Shown here: piece by piece, positions 53,593 to 64,000 of the stretch
How positions within the stretch are numbered: the stretch's first letter is position 1
Layout of the letters: each line of letters begins with the position of its first letter
Assembly: GCA_950097015.1 (NCBI GenBank)
Contig: CATNEN010000007.1
Span: 12,673,001 to 12,737,000 of the forward strand
DNA from: Macrostomum hystrix
Taxonomy: Eukaryota; Platyhelminthes; Macrostomidae
Reading direction: 5' to 3'
DNA length: 64,000 bases
Translations under genes and position numbers: made by a program
Notes under the pieces: generated by a model
Databases searched by the model: none
What the model saw: the letters and a program-made list of their open reading frames with translations, nothing else
What the model was told of the DNA's origin: nothing

Positions 53593-56500
53593 ATGTCTTC
53601 AATATTTCTGGGGCAAATAGCGGCCCTGGATGGGCTTCGTTTTGAGGAACGAATGAATTTCTACGAGCAGCTTTCTATGCGACTGATGAGCAAGAATCTT
53701 GTAGATGAGCTCGCTGCAAGTTCAACTGAAGGCCGTGTCAAGTTTTGGAGTCAGTCATTGCAGAACTTATCGCGCTCTGCCTATCAGGACTTTAACCAGC
53801 TCAAGAAAGTCAGCGACCAACGAGGGCCACAACATGTCGTTGTAGTTAGAAAAAAGAAAGCCATCCTGGAAGCCATAAAAAAGCTTTTCAGCGGATGTCG
53901 CTCTTCTGGTTGTGCAAAGAACACGGAAATTGTGACCTTTTTTATAACAGTTTTATCCGACTCCAGTCTACGCGCAATGATAGGAGAGGACTATGCTTCG
54001 TTTCTCGATTCTTGTGTGTTCAGCTGCAAAGAATTTGTTTGCCATGTGTCAGACTCCGTGATAGAGAGCATTCACAATAGTCTCCAGGCAAGGTTGGAGA
54101 CAAAGTTTTGTTCCAAGTATTTGTCACTGTTCTCTCAACTTGTGATTTTGAGTTCTGAGCGTAGCTGTCTTTTTGTAGATGCTTCAGTGCTTGCGAATTG
54201 GCTAGTTGCCACCGTTCAGGACAAAGACGAACGACTATTCCATCGAATGATCAATGCCGTCGACTGCTTGATATCTCATGATTACTTTGCTGTCTTTTTT
54301 TCTAAGATATGCGCCTTCGCGCAAAGTCTATTTCGGTGCTACGAGCAGTTCTTTTCGTCATTCATGACTACGACTCACGAAGCTGTCTGTTCCTTCTTCT
54401 ACCAGTTTTTTAGCGCACTGGCTACCAATCGAGAAGTACAAGAGAATTGCACTGAGCTGGTGCTTGATCTGCTTAATCTGCAGCAACCCATGTTGCGACT
54501 AATCATTCATTTGCGTGAAGAAAAATTTGTTTCAAGTGTTCGATTCCACAGAGCTGACAAAGCCAACGACTTTCCAGTCTTCTACCGTTTGCTTGCCTTG
54601 CTAACCACCTCTGGACTAAGCCATGATGGCACACTTGGCACAGATGCAGCACTTTGCCACCGCAACAAACGGCCAAAAAGTTCTTCTGCTCTAGAAGAGG
54701 CATGCGACAGCATTGAATCTGCGAGCACTGACGACGTTGCTATAATTCTTGACTTGAAAAGGATTCGTGGCCTACTTGAGACAAAAAGTGTACCAAACGC
54801 AAGTGTGAAACGTCTTCAGAGTACACTTACCCAGATTCAGAACATGCATAAAGTCGATGTTATTGTATCGCTACAAATTAGCCTTTTAATCGACTGTCTT
54901 CTAAAGTGGAACGTTCAGTTTGATGAGGACTTCATGGAGTCAATCTGGAAATTTTCTTTTAGCTTGATGTCTAGAAAGAGTTTCCGGCAACAATCTTTTT
55001 TACTTTGTGAAGCTCTCTCGACATCTTTCATTAAGGACGCAAATTCTGCTGTCGTGAGCTGGCTTCTATTTGCTTTTGAACAGAGTCTTTCCGCAAGACC
55101 AGCTTATATTCCGTTGAAGGATTTTTGTCACATTGTTAATGTTTGCACTCGACAAATAAATCGAGATGCGCCATGTGACAATGCGACCGACCGAAATTGC
55201 TTTTGCTTATCCGACTCAAACCTACTGAAGATCTCTGAAGTCATCGAGTCTACACTCCAGGACTGCAAACCATCTAACTTTAACGAGTTCGTCGACATAA
55301 CGATTTCTTCTGCGTTCCTTCACTGCTGCAACATGATTGCGAATGAAGAGGTTATTGCTCATACTCTCTCGTCGTTGATCAGGACTGGAAACTGTCTGAG
55401 TGATAAATGCGACCTCTACTACTTTGCTGACCAGCTTGGAGATTTCGTCAAAGTTTTGCAACCTTTTCTAAACAGTGGTGCATCTCAGCTCATCAGATCA
55501 TTTCTCCAGGAAGCAAAAGTAATGTTCTTCAATCTTCTGACCACGAATGGCGTCAGTGAACGAGACTCAACCGTTTTAAGGCTTGAAGACGAAGTCGACT
55601 TTTCACCATCATGTGACGACACGCTTTCTGCTAACGATTTCACTTCACCATGCAACTTTGCTGTCAATAGGCAAGAACGGCTGCGCCACTCTCTTCTTAA
55701 AGCCTATCTTCGACTGACAACTTCTTTGAACTATCAAAACTATGAAGAAGTCACGGAAAGCTTAAAAGTCATTACCCAAGGCTTAAGTTTTCAAACCCGC
55801 AGTTCTGACTTATACTCATTTGTCGTGTTTTTTGTGAACGATTTTATTCAGTTTTCTTCATCAACTGCCAATGCGACAAATCAGTATATCATGACAACAT
55901 TTGATCTTCTCCGCTGTGGTTTTCGAAACTTCAGAAAGAATCAGCAAGTAATAGCGCAATTTTGCGAAATTCTAGCGCATTTTATTGAGAAGCTGGGAAA
56001 AACATCTCACGAAAGGCAGGAGAATTATTTAAATTTCTGTCAGGAGCTCCTTATTGTGATTATTCTAAGCCAAAATGATGTGACTTGTTGCACATCCTTG
56101 CTAAAATCGTTGTCCCATTGTGTGGTTCGCATGTGTAGGCAAAGGCCGGATCTGCTTTGTCGAGAATTCAAGGGCAAGACCTTGTTCTGCTTCGCTCTTG
56201 AACTAGTTGGACATTTTTGTCAAAGCATTGCAATGACTGCTTCAGATATTCTGAGGTGGGTTGATTGGAAGGACCCTGCTCAAAGCAACACAGTGATTGG
56301 ATTTATTAAAGGGCTGTTTTCGATTGAAGTTTCTGTTGAGGATGCAGATTTTTTAATCGATTTAAAACGCTTCAGGGTTTCGATCGCGCAACATGCATTG
56401 ACAGTAGTACTTACAACATCGCCATCATCAAAGCGTGGTCGACATTTAAACTCTGTTGTTCAGATGCATCAAAGTGGATTGCTCGATTTTAAAAGTGCTA

Positions 56501-59500
56501 AAAATGTCATCGAAGCTACTGTTGCAAGTAGCCGTGACTACGCAACCAAACTATACATCATAGTTTGCCTGTCAGAATGGTTAGCGAGCAACAAACTTTC
56601 TCTGTTTCCTGTCACAATTTTTGATTACTCTTCTGTCCAACAGTTCGTTTCGGAGTGCCTTTATGAGTGCATTAGCGCCGCTGTTCAAATTAATTTGAGC
56701 GTTCAACAAGTAGCTGACATCGCATCCCAACCTGCAAAGCAGATACTTAAGTCCTGCCAAACTTCTGTATTTGCTCCCACATTCACGCGGTGCTTTCTTA
56801 GTAAAGATGCTAGCTCTGTGGGTCGCCTTAAGACCGCGATCAGCTTCCCTAACGGCCGCGATGAATCCACTTGCCGAGATTTAGGAAGATTCCTCATGAC
56901 TGCTTGCTGCTTTTTGCCTTGCAACCTTGCTGTCGAAGGGAATACAATTGAAGAGCTCATCAAGTTTTGCTGTTTCTCTATATCGAATAGTCAAACTAGC
57001 AATCCCCTAGAACCATTTGTAAAAGGTGGATCAGTGAGTGATCTAGTAACGAACATTTGCTGTGCGTCTATCGAGTTTTGGAGTACGTGTGATGAAGAGT
57101 TCAGTCTAGTTAGTCTTTTAAGCAGCTGCATTGTTCTTAACTATTTAGTGAAGCTTTCAACTAACAATCCTAATTTGTTTACGCTCTTGGACTTTCGCCA
57201 GCTTCTTAATGTTCTTTTAATGGCTGCACAGAAACTAGCTGGTAATTCCAATGTATCCAACCGACATGCAGTACTGTCTTGCTTTGATTCGACTCTCTTG
57301 GCAATCACTACTTTATTGGAGAACTCTGTGCTTCCAGAACGTTTTAACGGAAGCCTAATTGTCGTAAATGTTCTCGCCAATCTGCGTCAGAATACCATGA
57401 CCAACTCTCAATTGCATCAAATATCGAAAATTTTGAGTTGTTTTCTAAGACTTTCGAATGAAAGATATTGTAAAGAAATAATTTCTGAGCTCGATTTGCC
57501 TATGCTCATAGCAGAGAGCTCACTCTGTGGTTCGATCTTTTCTGCTCTGGTCAGCAAAGCCAGTATTTTCAAAGTCATAAACGCCGTTTTTAATTCCTAC
57601 TCATCGATTAGCGTCAGTTCCTATTTAAAGTCGACTGGCTGGTTTGGTTTCGTTACAGCTCTAGAGCAGAGGCTTGAAGCATCTGAAACAGTTGAACATC
57701 ACGAAATGATTGTTCGAATCGCTAAGGCTTTCCATCAAATAACAGTTGACGGAGTTATTAAAGATTACAAAAGCTTTGATCTGGCTGAATCGACCTCGCA
57801 CACGATGTTATCTGCAAAGCTTATGTGTGGAGGTTGTCTTTTGCACAAGAACTGTCAGTTTTCTCAGCAGCTATTTGTGATTAAAGTTCTTATCAATAGC
57901 ACATTTAGCCAAGTTGTGGAAGAAAAAGAGGCCGCAATAGTGTGCTTGCAGAAATTAATGCAGACTGATCTAGCTAGGTCTGCTGTAAAGCACACGGAAG
58001 ACGCTGAGGTTCGAGAAATTTGCCGAGCTATTTCGGCCCTGGGCCCTATCTGCCAGGAAAGGGAAGTACGGCGCAGGTGTGATTGGATTTCTCAAAGCGC
58101 AACGTTAAACGATGTAATATCAACATTAACAAATCATCATTTGCCTTTTATTGTTTGGATTGAAAATGTTATAAAAACGATATTCAAGACCCATTCTTTG
58201 TCCAGCAGTTTTGTCTTGGAGCTGCAATATTTGGTTGGTTTTTCAGTTCGGTTCTGCGAATCGATATTCTTTTGCGTTCTTTCAGAATTTCTTTTGCAAT
58301 CACCATCGAGTGGTATCGAGAACTTTACGGAAGCGCTGTCAAGCTTTCTAGCAAATTGTCGATGTGAACGGAAATTACGGCAGTTGACCTCGTTTATTCT
58401 GTTGCTTCATTCGTCTAGAATGTTCAATGAAACTAGTCCGGAGCAGGATCGAGTATCTTTACCAAGCATACGCATTCCGTATCTTAAAGCTAGTTCTGCT
58501 TCTCTTCGGCTAAATGATGCATATTTAGCCAACCTTTTTTTGGAGTGCCACTTTTCTTCAGTTCTCACTCTTTCAGCCGAAGCTGAGACAATTCTTCTTA
58601 CACTGGTCAGCCACCTAGCCAACGAAGACGCAGTGCTAGGCTGTCAGCGCTTATTAAGCGACTACAAGACACCTCTAAATCTAAAGCACGAGCTACTCGG
58701 ATTGGAGTTTTTCGCAACTTCGGAAGAGCGAAAAGACTTTCTTGGATGTTGTCTGCAAAACTTTTCTGTTTGGACACAGCCAGATGTAGCTGGACATTCA
58801 ACGCTTTCTAATCTACCATGCGCTCGATCTACCGAAGGAGAATTTTGGAGTCATTTAAATCTTGCGAACGAGTATCTGCTTTCTGGAAATCATATGTCAG
58901 CATCGCTAATTTTAAATACTCTGGACAAAGCATCGAGTGACTTTAATCAAGTTTTTGTTGATAGCAATAGGCTTTTATTTGATTTCGTCGAGAAGCGCAC
59001 TGCTTTGAGCTGCTTTCGCCGTCTGCTAAACGCAATCGATGATAAAAGCCGTCAGGATTTGTCACTATTTTTCCTTTCCTATGCTGAAGAACAAGCGAGC
59101 AACTTCCAATTCTGTAAGCATTACAAGACATTAGCCGTTCATTGGAATTTAAATAAGACGATCCTGCAATTGTCTAAACCAGATTGCCATAACCTGCAAC
59201 AATTCGTTCACCACTGTGTTATTCTCAAAGACATATTCGTATCACTAAATTGTACAAACAAAGCGCAGTCATTCGTATCTGCTCTTTCGAGCAAACTATC
59301 TACCCAGTATTTGCCGGATTTCTTATTGCACCTAGTAAAGTTCGAAGAATCAAGTTTGTACTGGGAGACGGGCGAGAAGGATGTCGCATTGCTATTAGGC
59401 AAGCGTTGTTTAACGGCACTTGAGTCTTTCGCTACTGACAATATCTCTGTCGATGCCTATCTTAACGTAGTCCGTCGTTATTCGCAGTGGCTAAATGAGA

Positions 59501-61593
59501 GCAAGTGTGAAAGTGCTGACTCAATACTTGAAGACTACCTGCTCCATGCCGAACGTAAGGCAGGCACGGAGAATTTAACAAACTCGAAGTTACATTATGC
59601 AATTGCTGAATTTTCCGATGCACAGTACACATGTCTTGAAAATTACACTAAGTCTCAAGAATTTCAAGCTTGGTGTTCCGTCACGAAGCAATCCAAAGAG
59701 AATGCAATTGAGCTGATACAGGCTGGAGAGAAATCAAGGTTTACAAGTAGCCTAAATAGGCAGTCAAGAATTGACGACGATCGCATCGCTGACATTCAAC
59801 AACGCAAAGCCAGTTATCTTGTCTATACTGTCACAAACCTATCCAAATGCCTCATTGGCGGTGATACTTTCGACAAGTCTGTTTACAGGTTTGTTGACTT
59901 GTGGTTGAACAACACAGATGACTCAAAAGTGGCTGATAATGTCTACGCAACGCTTAAAAAAGTGAGACTTGACAAATTCATTCCGCTATTTCCACAACTA
60001 TCCGCTCGTCTGTCAGATTCTTCTGAAAAAAGCAACTTTCAGACCACTTTGAAGATTTTTTTACTTCGCGTTAGTTGTCTACATCCGCACCATACACTAT
60101 ACAATCTATTTGCACTAGCGCATGCCAACCTAGATAGCTCACTCACTGCGAAGGCCATGCAGACACCCAGGACGTCACTTGCGTCTAGCAATCCTATAGT
60201 TGACAGAGGAAAGGCAGCGGAAAAAATTATTAAGCAAGTTTCCACATTCAATGAGTCCTTAAGCGTCATTGTTAAGCTAGTGCGTCGATTTTGCTACACC
60301 TACATTGAACTGGCAAATGTGCAGCTTCAAAATGATGGGAAGTCTAAGAGTGGCACTCTCACTTCCCTGAATACTAAGTACGATCTAACAGCTCTTCGAG
60401 ATGTTTCTGTTTTACACATTCCAACAGTAACCTTAAATATCAACCCGCAAGGAAATTATCCAAACATTCTCTACGCTGTTCAATTTATTGACAAATACAG
60501 CACCGCCGGAGGAATCAATCTGCCGAAGATTATTAGCATCCAGTGCTCGGATGGAGTCGTCAGGCGCCAACTAATAAAAGGCAACGATGATATGCGCCAA
60601 GATGCTGTGATGCAGCAAGTTTTTACAGCGGTTAATCGCCTCCTTTGTGACAGCCCGGCAGCATCAAGACGTCAGCTGTACTTATCAACGTATAAAGTGG
60701 TTCCCATGAGCCAACGCAGTGGCATTGTTGAGTGGTGCGAAGGGACTATACCTATCGCAGCGTACCTTGCTCAAGGCTCAAAATCTGCTCACGTCAGGTA
60801 TCGACCAACTGACCTGACGCCGAATGCGGCACGCACGGCTATGGAAACTAGTTCAAAGACGAGTGTTCAAAATCGGATCACGACCTTCAAAGACATTTGC
60901 AGCAAATTGCAACCCGTGTTTCGCTACTTTTTCTTTGAACGATTTGTTGAGCCGCGTGAATTTTACCTCAGACGACTGACTTATACTCGCAGTGTAGCTG
61001 CATGGAGTATGGTTGGCTACATTCTCGGACTCGGGGATAGACACCTGAATAATATACTCGTGCACAACGAGACTGCCAATCTGTTCCACATTGACCTGGG
61101 CATCGCATTCGACCAGGGAAGACTATTGCCAACTCCGGAGACTATCCCGTTCCGCTTGACTCGCGACATCATTGATGGTCTTGGTGTGTTAAGGGTTGAA
61201 GGCGACTTTCGTCGCGCCTGTGAAATTACTTTGGCTTTACTACGTTCATCCACTGATGTCATCCTCACAATCTGCTCCATCTTGCTTCACGACCCACTTT
61301 ATCATTGGACGCTGAGTCCGGAGCGAGCGAACGCTCTGCAACTGAACATTTCCAAACCTCGACCGCGCTATGAGCACCTGGTTGGCCCAGGGGACACAGA
61401 CATCAAAGACGCTAGCGTCCCACAGCGCTCCCTTTTGGCTGAGCGTGTAATGCTTCGGCTGCGGGAAAAGCTCACCGGCCGGGAGGACAACTTCTCGCTA
61501 AACGTAGAGGGCCAAGTGAGCTACCTGATTAAGCAGGCAACTGACCAGCGGAACTTGGCGCTTGTGTTTCACGGTTGGCAGCCCTATTTGTAA
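53593..61593 (+). CDS. ATM: ATM serine/threonine kinase, intronless
   Basis: One uninterrupted frame of 2666 residues (human ATM 3056). The first about 1900 residues are alpha-helical HEAT-repeat-like sequence with little motif content, followed by the FAT region. The PI3K-related kinase domain lies at about 2270-2560. The KGNDDMRQDAVMQQVF block starts at K2329. The catalytic loop GLGDRHLNNIL has D2482 and N2487, and the activation-loop start HIDLG has D2501. It is followed by PTPETIPFRLTRDIIDGLGV, nearly identical to ATM and unlike ATR, DNA-PKcs, mTOR or SMG1. The FATC tail ends NLALVFHGWQPYL. ATM is the apical kinase of the double-strand-break response, activated by MRN. Vertebrate ATM has more than 60 exons; here there are none. 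Codon use is AT-richer than in the neighbouring genes. Two AATAAA motifs lie near 61810. Confidence 0.95.
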   Translation: MSSIFLGQIAALDGLRFEERMNFYEQLSMRLMSKNLVDELAASSTEGRVKFWSQSLQNLSRSAYQDFNQLKKVSDQRGPQHVVVVRKKKAILEAIKKLFSGCRSSGCAKNTEIVTFFITVLSDSSLRAMIGEDYASFLDSCVFSCKEFVCHVSDSVIESIHNSLQARLETKFCSKYLSLFSQLVILSSERSCLFVDASVLANWLVATVQDKDERLFHRMINAVDCLISHDYFAVFFSKICAFAQSLFRCYEQFFSSFMTTTHEAVCSFFYQFFSALATNREVQENCTELVLDLLNLQQPMLRLIIHLREEKFVSSVRFHRADKANDFPVFYRLLALLTTSGLSHDGTLGTDAALCHRNKRPKSSSALEEACDSIESASTDDVAIILDLKRIRGLLETKSVPNASVKRLQSTLTQIQNMHKVDVIVSLQISLLIDCLLKWNVQFDEDFMESIWKFSFSLMSRKSFRQQSFLLCEALSTSFIKDANSAVVSWLLFAFEQSLSARPAYIPLKDFCHIVNVCTRQINRDAPCDNATDRNCFCLSDSNLLKISEVIESTLQDCKPSNFNEFVDITISSAFLHCCNMIANEEVIAHTLSSLIRTGNCLSDKCDLYYFADQLGDFVKVLQPFLNSGASQLIRSFLQEAKVMFFNLLTTNGVSERDSTVLRLEDEVDFSPSCDDTLSANDFTSPCNFAVNRQERLRHSLLKAYLRLTTSLNYQNYEEVTESLKVITQGLSFQTRSSDLYSFVVFFVNDFIQFSSSTANATNQYIMTTFDLLRCGFRNFRKNQQVIAQFCEILAHFIEKLGKTSHERQENYLNFCQELLIVIILSQNDVTCCTSLLKSLSHCVVRMCRQRPDLLCREFKGKTLFCFALELVGHFCQSIAMTASDILRWVDWKDPAQSNTVIGFIKGLFSIEVSVEDADFLIDLKRFRVSIAQHALTVVLTTSPSSKRGRHLNSVVQMHQSGLLDFKSAKNVIEATVASSRDYATKLYIIVCLSEWLASNKLSLFPVTIFDYSSVQQFVSECLYECISAAVQINLSVQQVADIASQPAKQILKSCQTSVFAPTFTRCFLSKDASSVGRLKTAISFPNGRDESTCRDLGRFLMTACCFLPCNLAVEGNTIEELIKFCCFSISNSQTSNPLEPFVKGGSVSDLVTNICCASIEFWSTCDEEFSLVSLLSSCIVLNYLVKLSTNNPNLFTLLDFRQLLNVLLMAAQKLAGNSNVSNRHAVLSCFDSTLLAITTLLENSVLPERFNGSLIVVNVLANLRQNTMTNSQLHQISKILSCFLRLSNERYCKEIISELDLPMLIAESSLCGSIFSALVSKASIFKVINAVFNSYSSISVSSYLKSTGWFGFVTALEQRLEASETVEHHEMIVRIAKAFHQITVDGVIKDYKSFDLAESTSHTMLSAKLMCGGCLLHKNCQFSQQLFVIKVLINSTFSQVVEEKEAAIVCLQKLMQTDLARSAVKHTEDAEVREICRAISALGPICQEREVRRRCDWISQSATLNDVISTLTNHHLPFIVWIENVIKTIFKTHSLSSSFVLELQYLVGFSVRFCESIFFCVLSEFLLQSPSSGIENFTEALSSFLANCRCERKLRQLTSFILLLHSSRMFNETSPEQDRVSLPSIRIPYLKASSASLRLNDAYLANLFLECHFSSVLTLSAEAETILLTLVSHLANEDAVLGCQRLLSDYKTPLNLKHELLGLEFFATSEERKDFLGCCLQNFSVWTQPDVAGHSTLSNLPCARSTEGEFWSHLNLANEYLLSGNHMSASLILNTLDKASSDFNQVFVDSNRLLFDFVEKRTALSCFRRLLNAIDDKSRQDLSLFFLSYAEEQASNFQFCKHYKTLAVHWNLNKTILQLSKPDCHNLQQFVHHCVILKDIFVSLNCTNKAQSFVSALSSKLSTQYLPDFLLHLVKFEESSLYWETGEKDVALLLGKRCLTALESFATDNISVDAYLNVVRRYSQWLNESKCESADSILEDYLLHAERKAGTENLTNSKLHYAIAEFSDAQYTCLENYTKSQEFQAWCSVTKQSKENAIELIQAGEKSRFTSSLNRQSRIDDDRIADIQQRKASYLVYTVTNLSKCLIGGDTFDKSVYRFVDLWLNNTDDSKVADNVYATLKKVRLDKFIPLFPQLSARLSDSSEKSNFQTTLKIFLLRVSCLHPHHTLYNLFALAHANLDSSLTAKAMQTPRTSLASSNPIVDRGKAAEKIIKQVSTFNESLSVIVKLVRRFCYTYIELANVQLQNDGKSKSGTLTSLNTKYDLTALRDVSVLHIPTVTLNINPQGNYPNILYAVQFIDKYSTAGGINLPKIISIQCSDGVVRRQLIKGNDDMRQDAVMQQVFTAVNRLLCDSPAASRRQLYLSTYKVVPMSQRSGIVEWCEGTIPIAAYLAQGSKSAHVRYRPTDLTPNAARTAMETSSKTSVQNRITTFKDICSKLQPVFRYFFFERFVEPREFYLRRLTYTRSVAAWSMVGYILGLGDRHLNNILVHNETANLFHIDLGIAFDQGRLLPTPETIPFRLTRDIIDGLGVLRVEGDFRRACEITLALLRSSTDVILTICSILLHDPLYHWTLSPERANALQLNISKPRPRYEHLVGPGDTDIKDASVPQRSLLAERVMLRLREKLTGREDNFSLNVEGQVSYLIKQATDQRNLALVFHGWQPYL

Positions 61594-62239
61594 TTAAGCA
61601 GTAGAACTAGCTGTACGCATCTTGGCTCATTGGCAGGTTTTTTACATGTTTTTGTGCAATTACATTTTAATCACTAACTGTTCTTTGTCATGTTTTTCTG
61701 TATGCTTTATTTTTCATTTTTCTTTTTCTGCCTGAGAAAACACTCAGATTTGTATTTGTTTCAAGCCCCTATTAAGTACAACTTTTATGAGATAAGGCTG
61801 TTCATAGGAATAAAGACAAAAATAAAGCTTGTAGTCAGAAAAACCTAGGTAAGAAAGAAAGACTTACAGTGGGTTTTTAGGAAAAGTTAAGCTTATTTCT
61901 GCGTTTAGGATTGGAATGTGCGCGATTCACATAGCGCGAACTGTACCCGTCTCTGCTCAATTCAATTAATATCATATATAAAAATCATAAAAATGTTTTA
62001 TTTTACATTTTTGCGACTCTGTTAGCCTTTTAATTCTCCTAATTCTGCACTTAGTGATTTTGAAAGTAATTTCTGTGAACTTTTGGAATATCCCTGTTGG
62101 ATTTGCAGCTGTTCTTATGCATTTCTAGTGCATCTACATGTTTTCGTTCACCTTTTTGAATGTTAGCAAGCATTGTGCTCTTTCTTGTATTTACTTTAAT
62201 ATATGTGGACAGTCAAGTTGCTGCCACCAGTCATTTAGG
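61594..62239. other. ATM 3' flank
   Basis: Non-coding. AATAAA occurs at about 61809-61814 and 61820-61825 (GGAATAAAGACAAAAATAAAGC), likely poly(A) signals for ATM. I see no genomic poly(A) tract or flanking duplication that would mark a recent retrocopy. Confidence 0.45.
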
Positions 62240-62245
62240 TCCAAG

Positions 62246-63150
62246 TGACCAGTTCAAGGACTCCAGTCTCTAAATGGCAATCCTTAGGACCCTGGACTCC
62301 CGTCTCTAAATGGCAATCCTTAGGACCCTGGACTCCCGTCTCTAAATTGCAATCCTTAGGACCCTGGACTCCAGTCTCTAAATAGCAATCCTTAGGACCC
62401 TGGACTCCAGTCTCTAAATTGCAATCCTTAGGACCCTGGACTCCAGTCTCTAAATAGCAATCCTTAGGACCCTGGACTCCAGTCTCTAAATAGCAATCCT
62501 TAGGACCCTGGACTCCAGTCTATAAATAGCAATCCTTAGGACCCTGGACTCCAGTCTATAAATAGCAATCCTTAGGACCCTGGACTCTAGTCTCTAAATA
62601 GCAATCCTTAGGACCCTGGACTCCAGTCTCTAAATAGCAATCCTTAGGACCCTGGACTCCAGTCTCTAAATAGCAATCCTTAGGACCCTGGACTCCAGTC
62701 TCTAAATAGCAATCCTTAGGACCCTGGACTCCAGTCTCTAAATAGCAATCCTTAGGACCCTGGACTCCAGTCTCTAAATGGCAATCCTTAGGACCCTGGA
62801 CTCCAGTCTCTAAATAGCAATCCTTAGGACCCTGGACTCTAGTCTCTAAATAGCAATCCTTAGGACCCTGGACTCCAGTCTCTAAATAGCAATCCTTAGG
62901 ACCCTGGACTCTAGTCTCTAAATAGCAATCCTTAGGACCCTGGACTCCAGTCTCTAAATAGCAATCCTTAGGACCCTGGACTCTAGTCTCTAAATAGCAA
63001 TCCTTAGGACCCTGGACTCCAGTCTCTAAATAGCAATCCTTAGGACCCTGGACTCTAGTCTCTAAATAGCAATCCTTAGGACCCTGGACTCCAGTCTCTA
63101 AATAGCAATCCTTAGGACCCTGGACTCTAGTCCCTGAACAAAAATTCATG
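62246..63150. repeat. Minisatellite, 36-bp unit (core CAATCCTTAGGACCCTGGAC)
   Basis: About 25 copies of CAATCCTTAGGACCCTGGAC followed by TCCAGTCTCTAAATAG. From about 62820 onward the TCCAGT and TCTAGT variants alternate, making a 72-bp dimer period. The minus-strand ORF (LETGVQGPKDCY / LETRVQGPKDCY) is a repeat artefact. Confidence 0.96.
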
Positions 63151-63239
63151 GGACTTTGTACTCCAGTCCCTAAATAGCAACCCCTAGGTGGAACCCTGGC
63201 TTTCAGTCCTTAAACTAATATTTTTAATCAAGCATCTTA

Positions 63240-63358
63240 CGAGGGGTGTTTCAAAAGTAACGAGAATTTAGTCATAACTTTTTATTGGATAAATTTTTTA
63301 ACTTGAAATTTTTACCTTGCAATTACGAGTACTTTCGTTTCTTTTGAAACACCCCTCG
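63240..63358. mobile_element. Mariner-type MITE, 119 bp, flanked by TA
   Basis: The left end CGAGGGGTGTTTCAAAAGTA and the right end (reverse complement CGAGGGGTGTTTCAAAAGAA) are near-perfect inverted repeats. The element is bounded by TA at 63238-63239 and 63359-63360. It is too short to code. Its ends resemble the left end of the mariner relic at 48117 (CGAGGGGTGTCCCAAAAGTT), suggesting mobilisation by that lineage. Confidence 0.88.
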
Positions 63359-63360
63359 TA

Positions 63361-64000
63361 GATGTTAATTTTTATGCCGTTCTAAGAATCGGCAGAGCAA
63401 TGAAGCCAACAAATTATAAGAGTCACTAATAATGCAAGTGACATTGTCATTAACGTTTTTTGTATTCCTATTCCAGCTGCCATTTTGCTTTGATTTTTGC
63501 TCTTCCCGCAAATTTTCTTCTTGCTAATTCTTTATCATTTAATTTACCTTATTTCAATCATAAATAAACAATGTCGGTGCTTGCTCTGCTCAATTCTAAG
63601 AGCCCAATATTCGTATTCTTGCTCGTATTTTTGTCGTCGTTTTTTCAATTATGTTTGTGCCAAATGAAAATATTTATTCTACTATTTTTTTGCTGTGAAA
63701 CAACTGAATTCTCGGCTTGCTTATCATAATCGCAGTCAGCGTAGTTTTGTGTACGGGCGTAGGTAAATCACAGATAACTAAGCAGTTATTTAAGTATTTA
63801 TTATTGGCAGTTACTTATTAACATAAATTAAGAACAGTATACAAGATATACAGTCGTATACTGTATATGACATCACATCTGGACAATACAATAACAATTG
63901 AAGCTTCTCACAGGTAGGAATATATATTTTTTATTGTACAATAATTTTTCATCTGCTGAGTCGGCCTCTGATTTGGTAGTTTTTCACATAATATTAGCTG
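63361..64000. other. AT-rich gene-free stretch to the right edge
   Basis: AT-rich sequence without a significant ORF. A short palindromic segment GTATACAAGATATACAGTCG occurs near 63837. No gene or array seen. Confidence 0.35.

Overview
The window is nuclear DNA from an animal. It holds split genes with GT-AG introns and AATAAA poly(A) signals, a tRNA-derived SINE, and mariner-type transposon remains. The genes are typically metazoan: complex I NDUFS3, Mediator MED18, the UFM1-pathway factor DDRGK1, a WAVE/WASF actin regulator, the ciliary transition-zone protein TMEM107, a TIR-domain protein, a Tudor/CCCH protein and an ATM kinase. Nothing fixes the species. Compact GC-rich genes set in repeats suggest an invertebrate, perhaps a spiralian such as a free-living flatworm, but that is only a guess. 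Roughly a quarter of the window is minisatellite, in about twenty separate arrays of 10-69 bp units.

Layout. 1-770: 5' exons of a PH-domain gene (minus strand) that runs off the left edge. 2.36-7.45 kb: three arrays and a 2.4 kb glutamine-rich ORF of uncertain status. 8.78-10.04 kb: TMEM107 (minus), rebuilt exon by exon, with two homologous alternative last exons. 11.0-12.0 kb: an internally deleted mariner with intact ends. 13.26-15.16 kb: two unrelated arrays that abut. 16.6-17.5 kb: NDUFS3. 18.1 kb: a possible 59-residue membrane microprotein. 19.3-19.9 kb: MED18. 20.1-22.0 kb: array. 22.1-26.1 kb: three-exon Tudor/C3H1 gene. 26.2-28.4 kb: two arrays of one 23-bp unit. 28.6-30.6 kb: DDRGK1, with a SINE inside an intronic array. 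32.5 and 38.1 kb: two candidate first exons that both join in frame to a TIR-domain gene (39.8-41 kb). WASF lies antisense between them. 42.2-46.5 kb: an unrecognised membrane protein gene whose introns are mostly minisatellite. 47.0-47.4 kb: an unrecognised small gene. 48.1-53.0 kb: mariner relic, foldback repeat and a second copy of a dispersed repeat also present at 12.3 kb. 53.6-61.6 kb: ATM in one uninterrupted 2666-codon frame. 62.2-63.4 kb: a 36-bp array and a small mariner-type MITE.

The genes do not form one pathway; they are unrelated housekeeping and signalling genes. The two strongest observations are the duplicated terminal exon of TMEM107, which predicts two C-terminal isoforms, and a repeated pattern in which minisatellites grow from the ends of introns, starting at a splice donor or ending at a splice acceptor.
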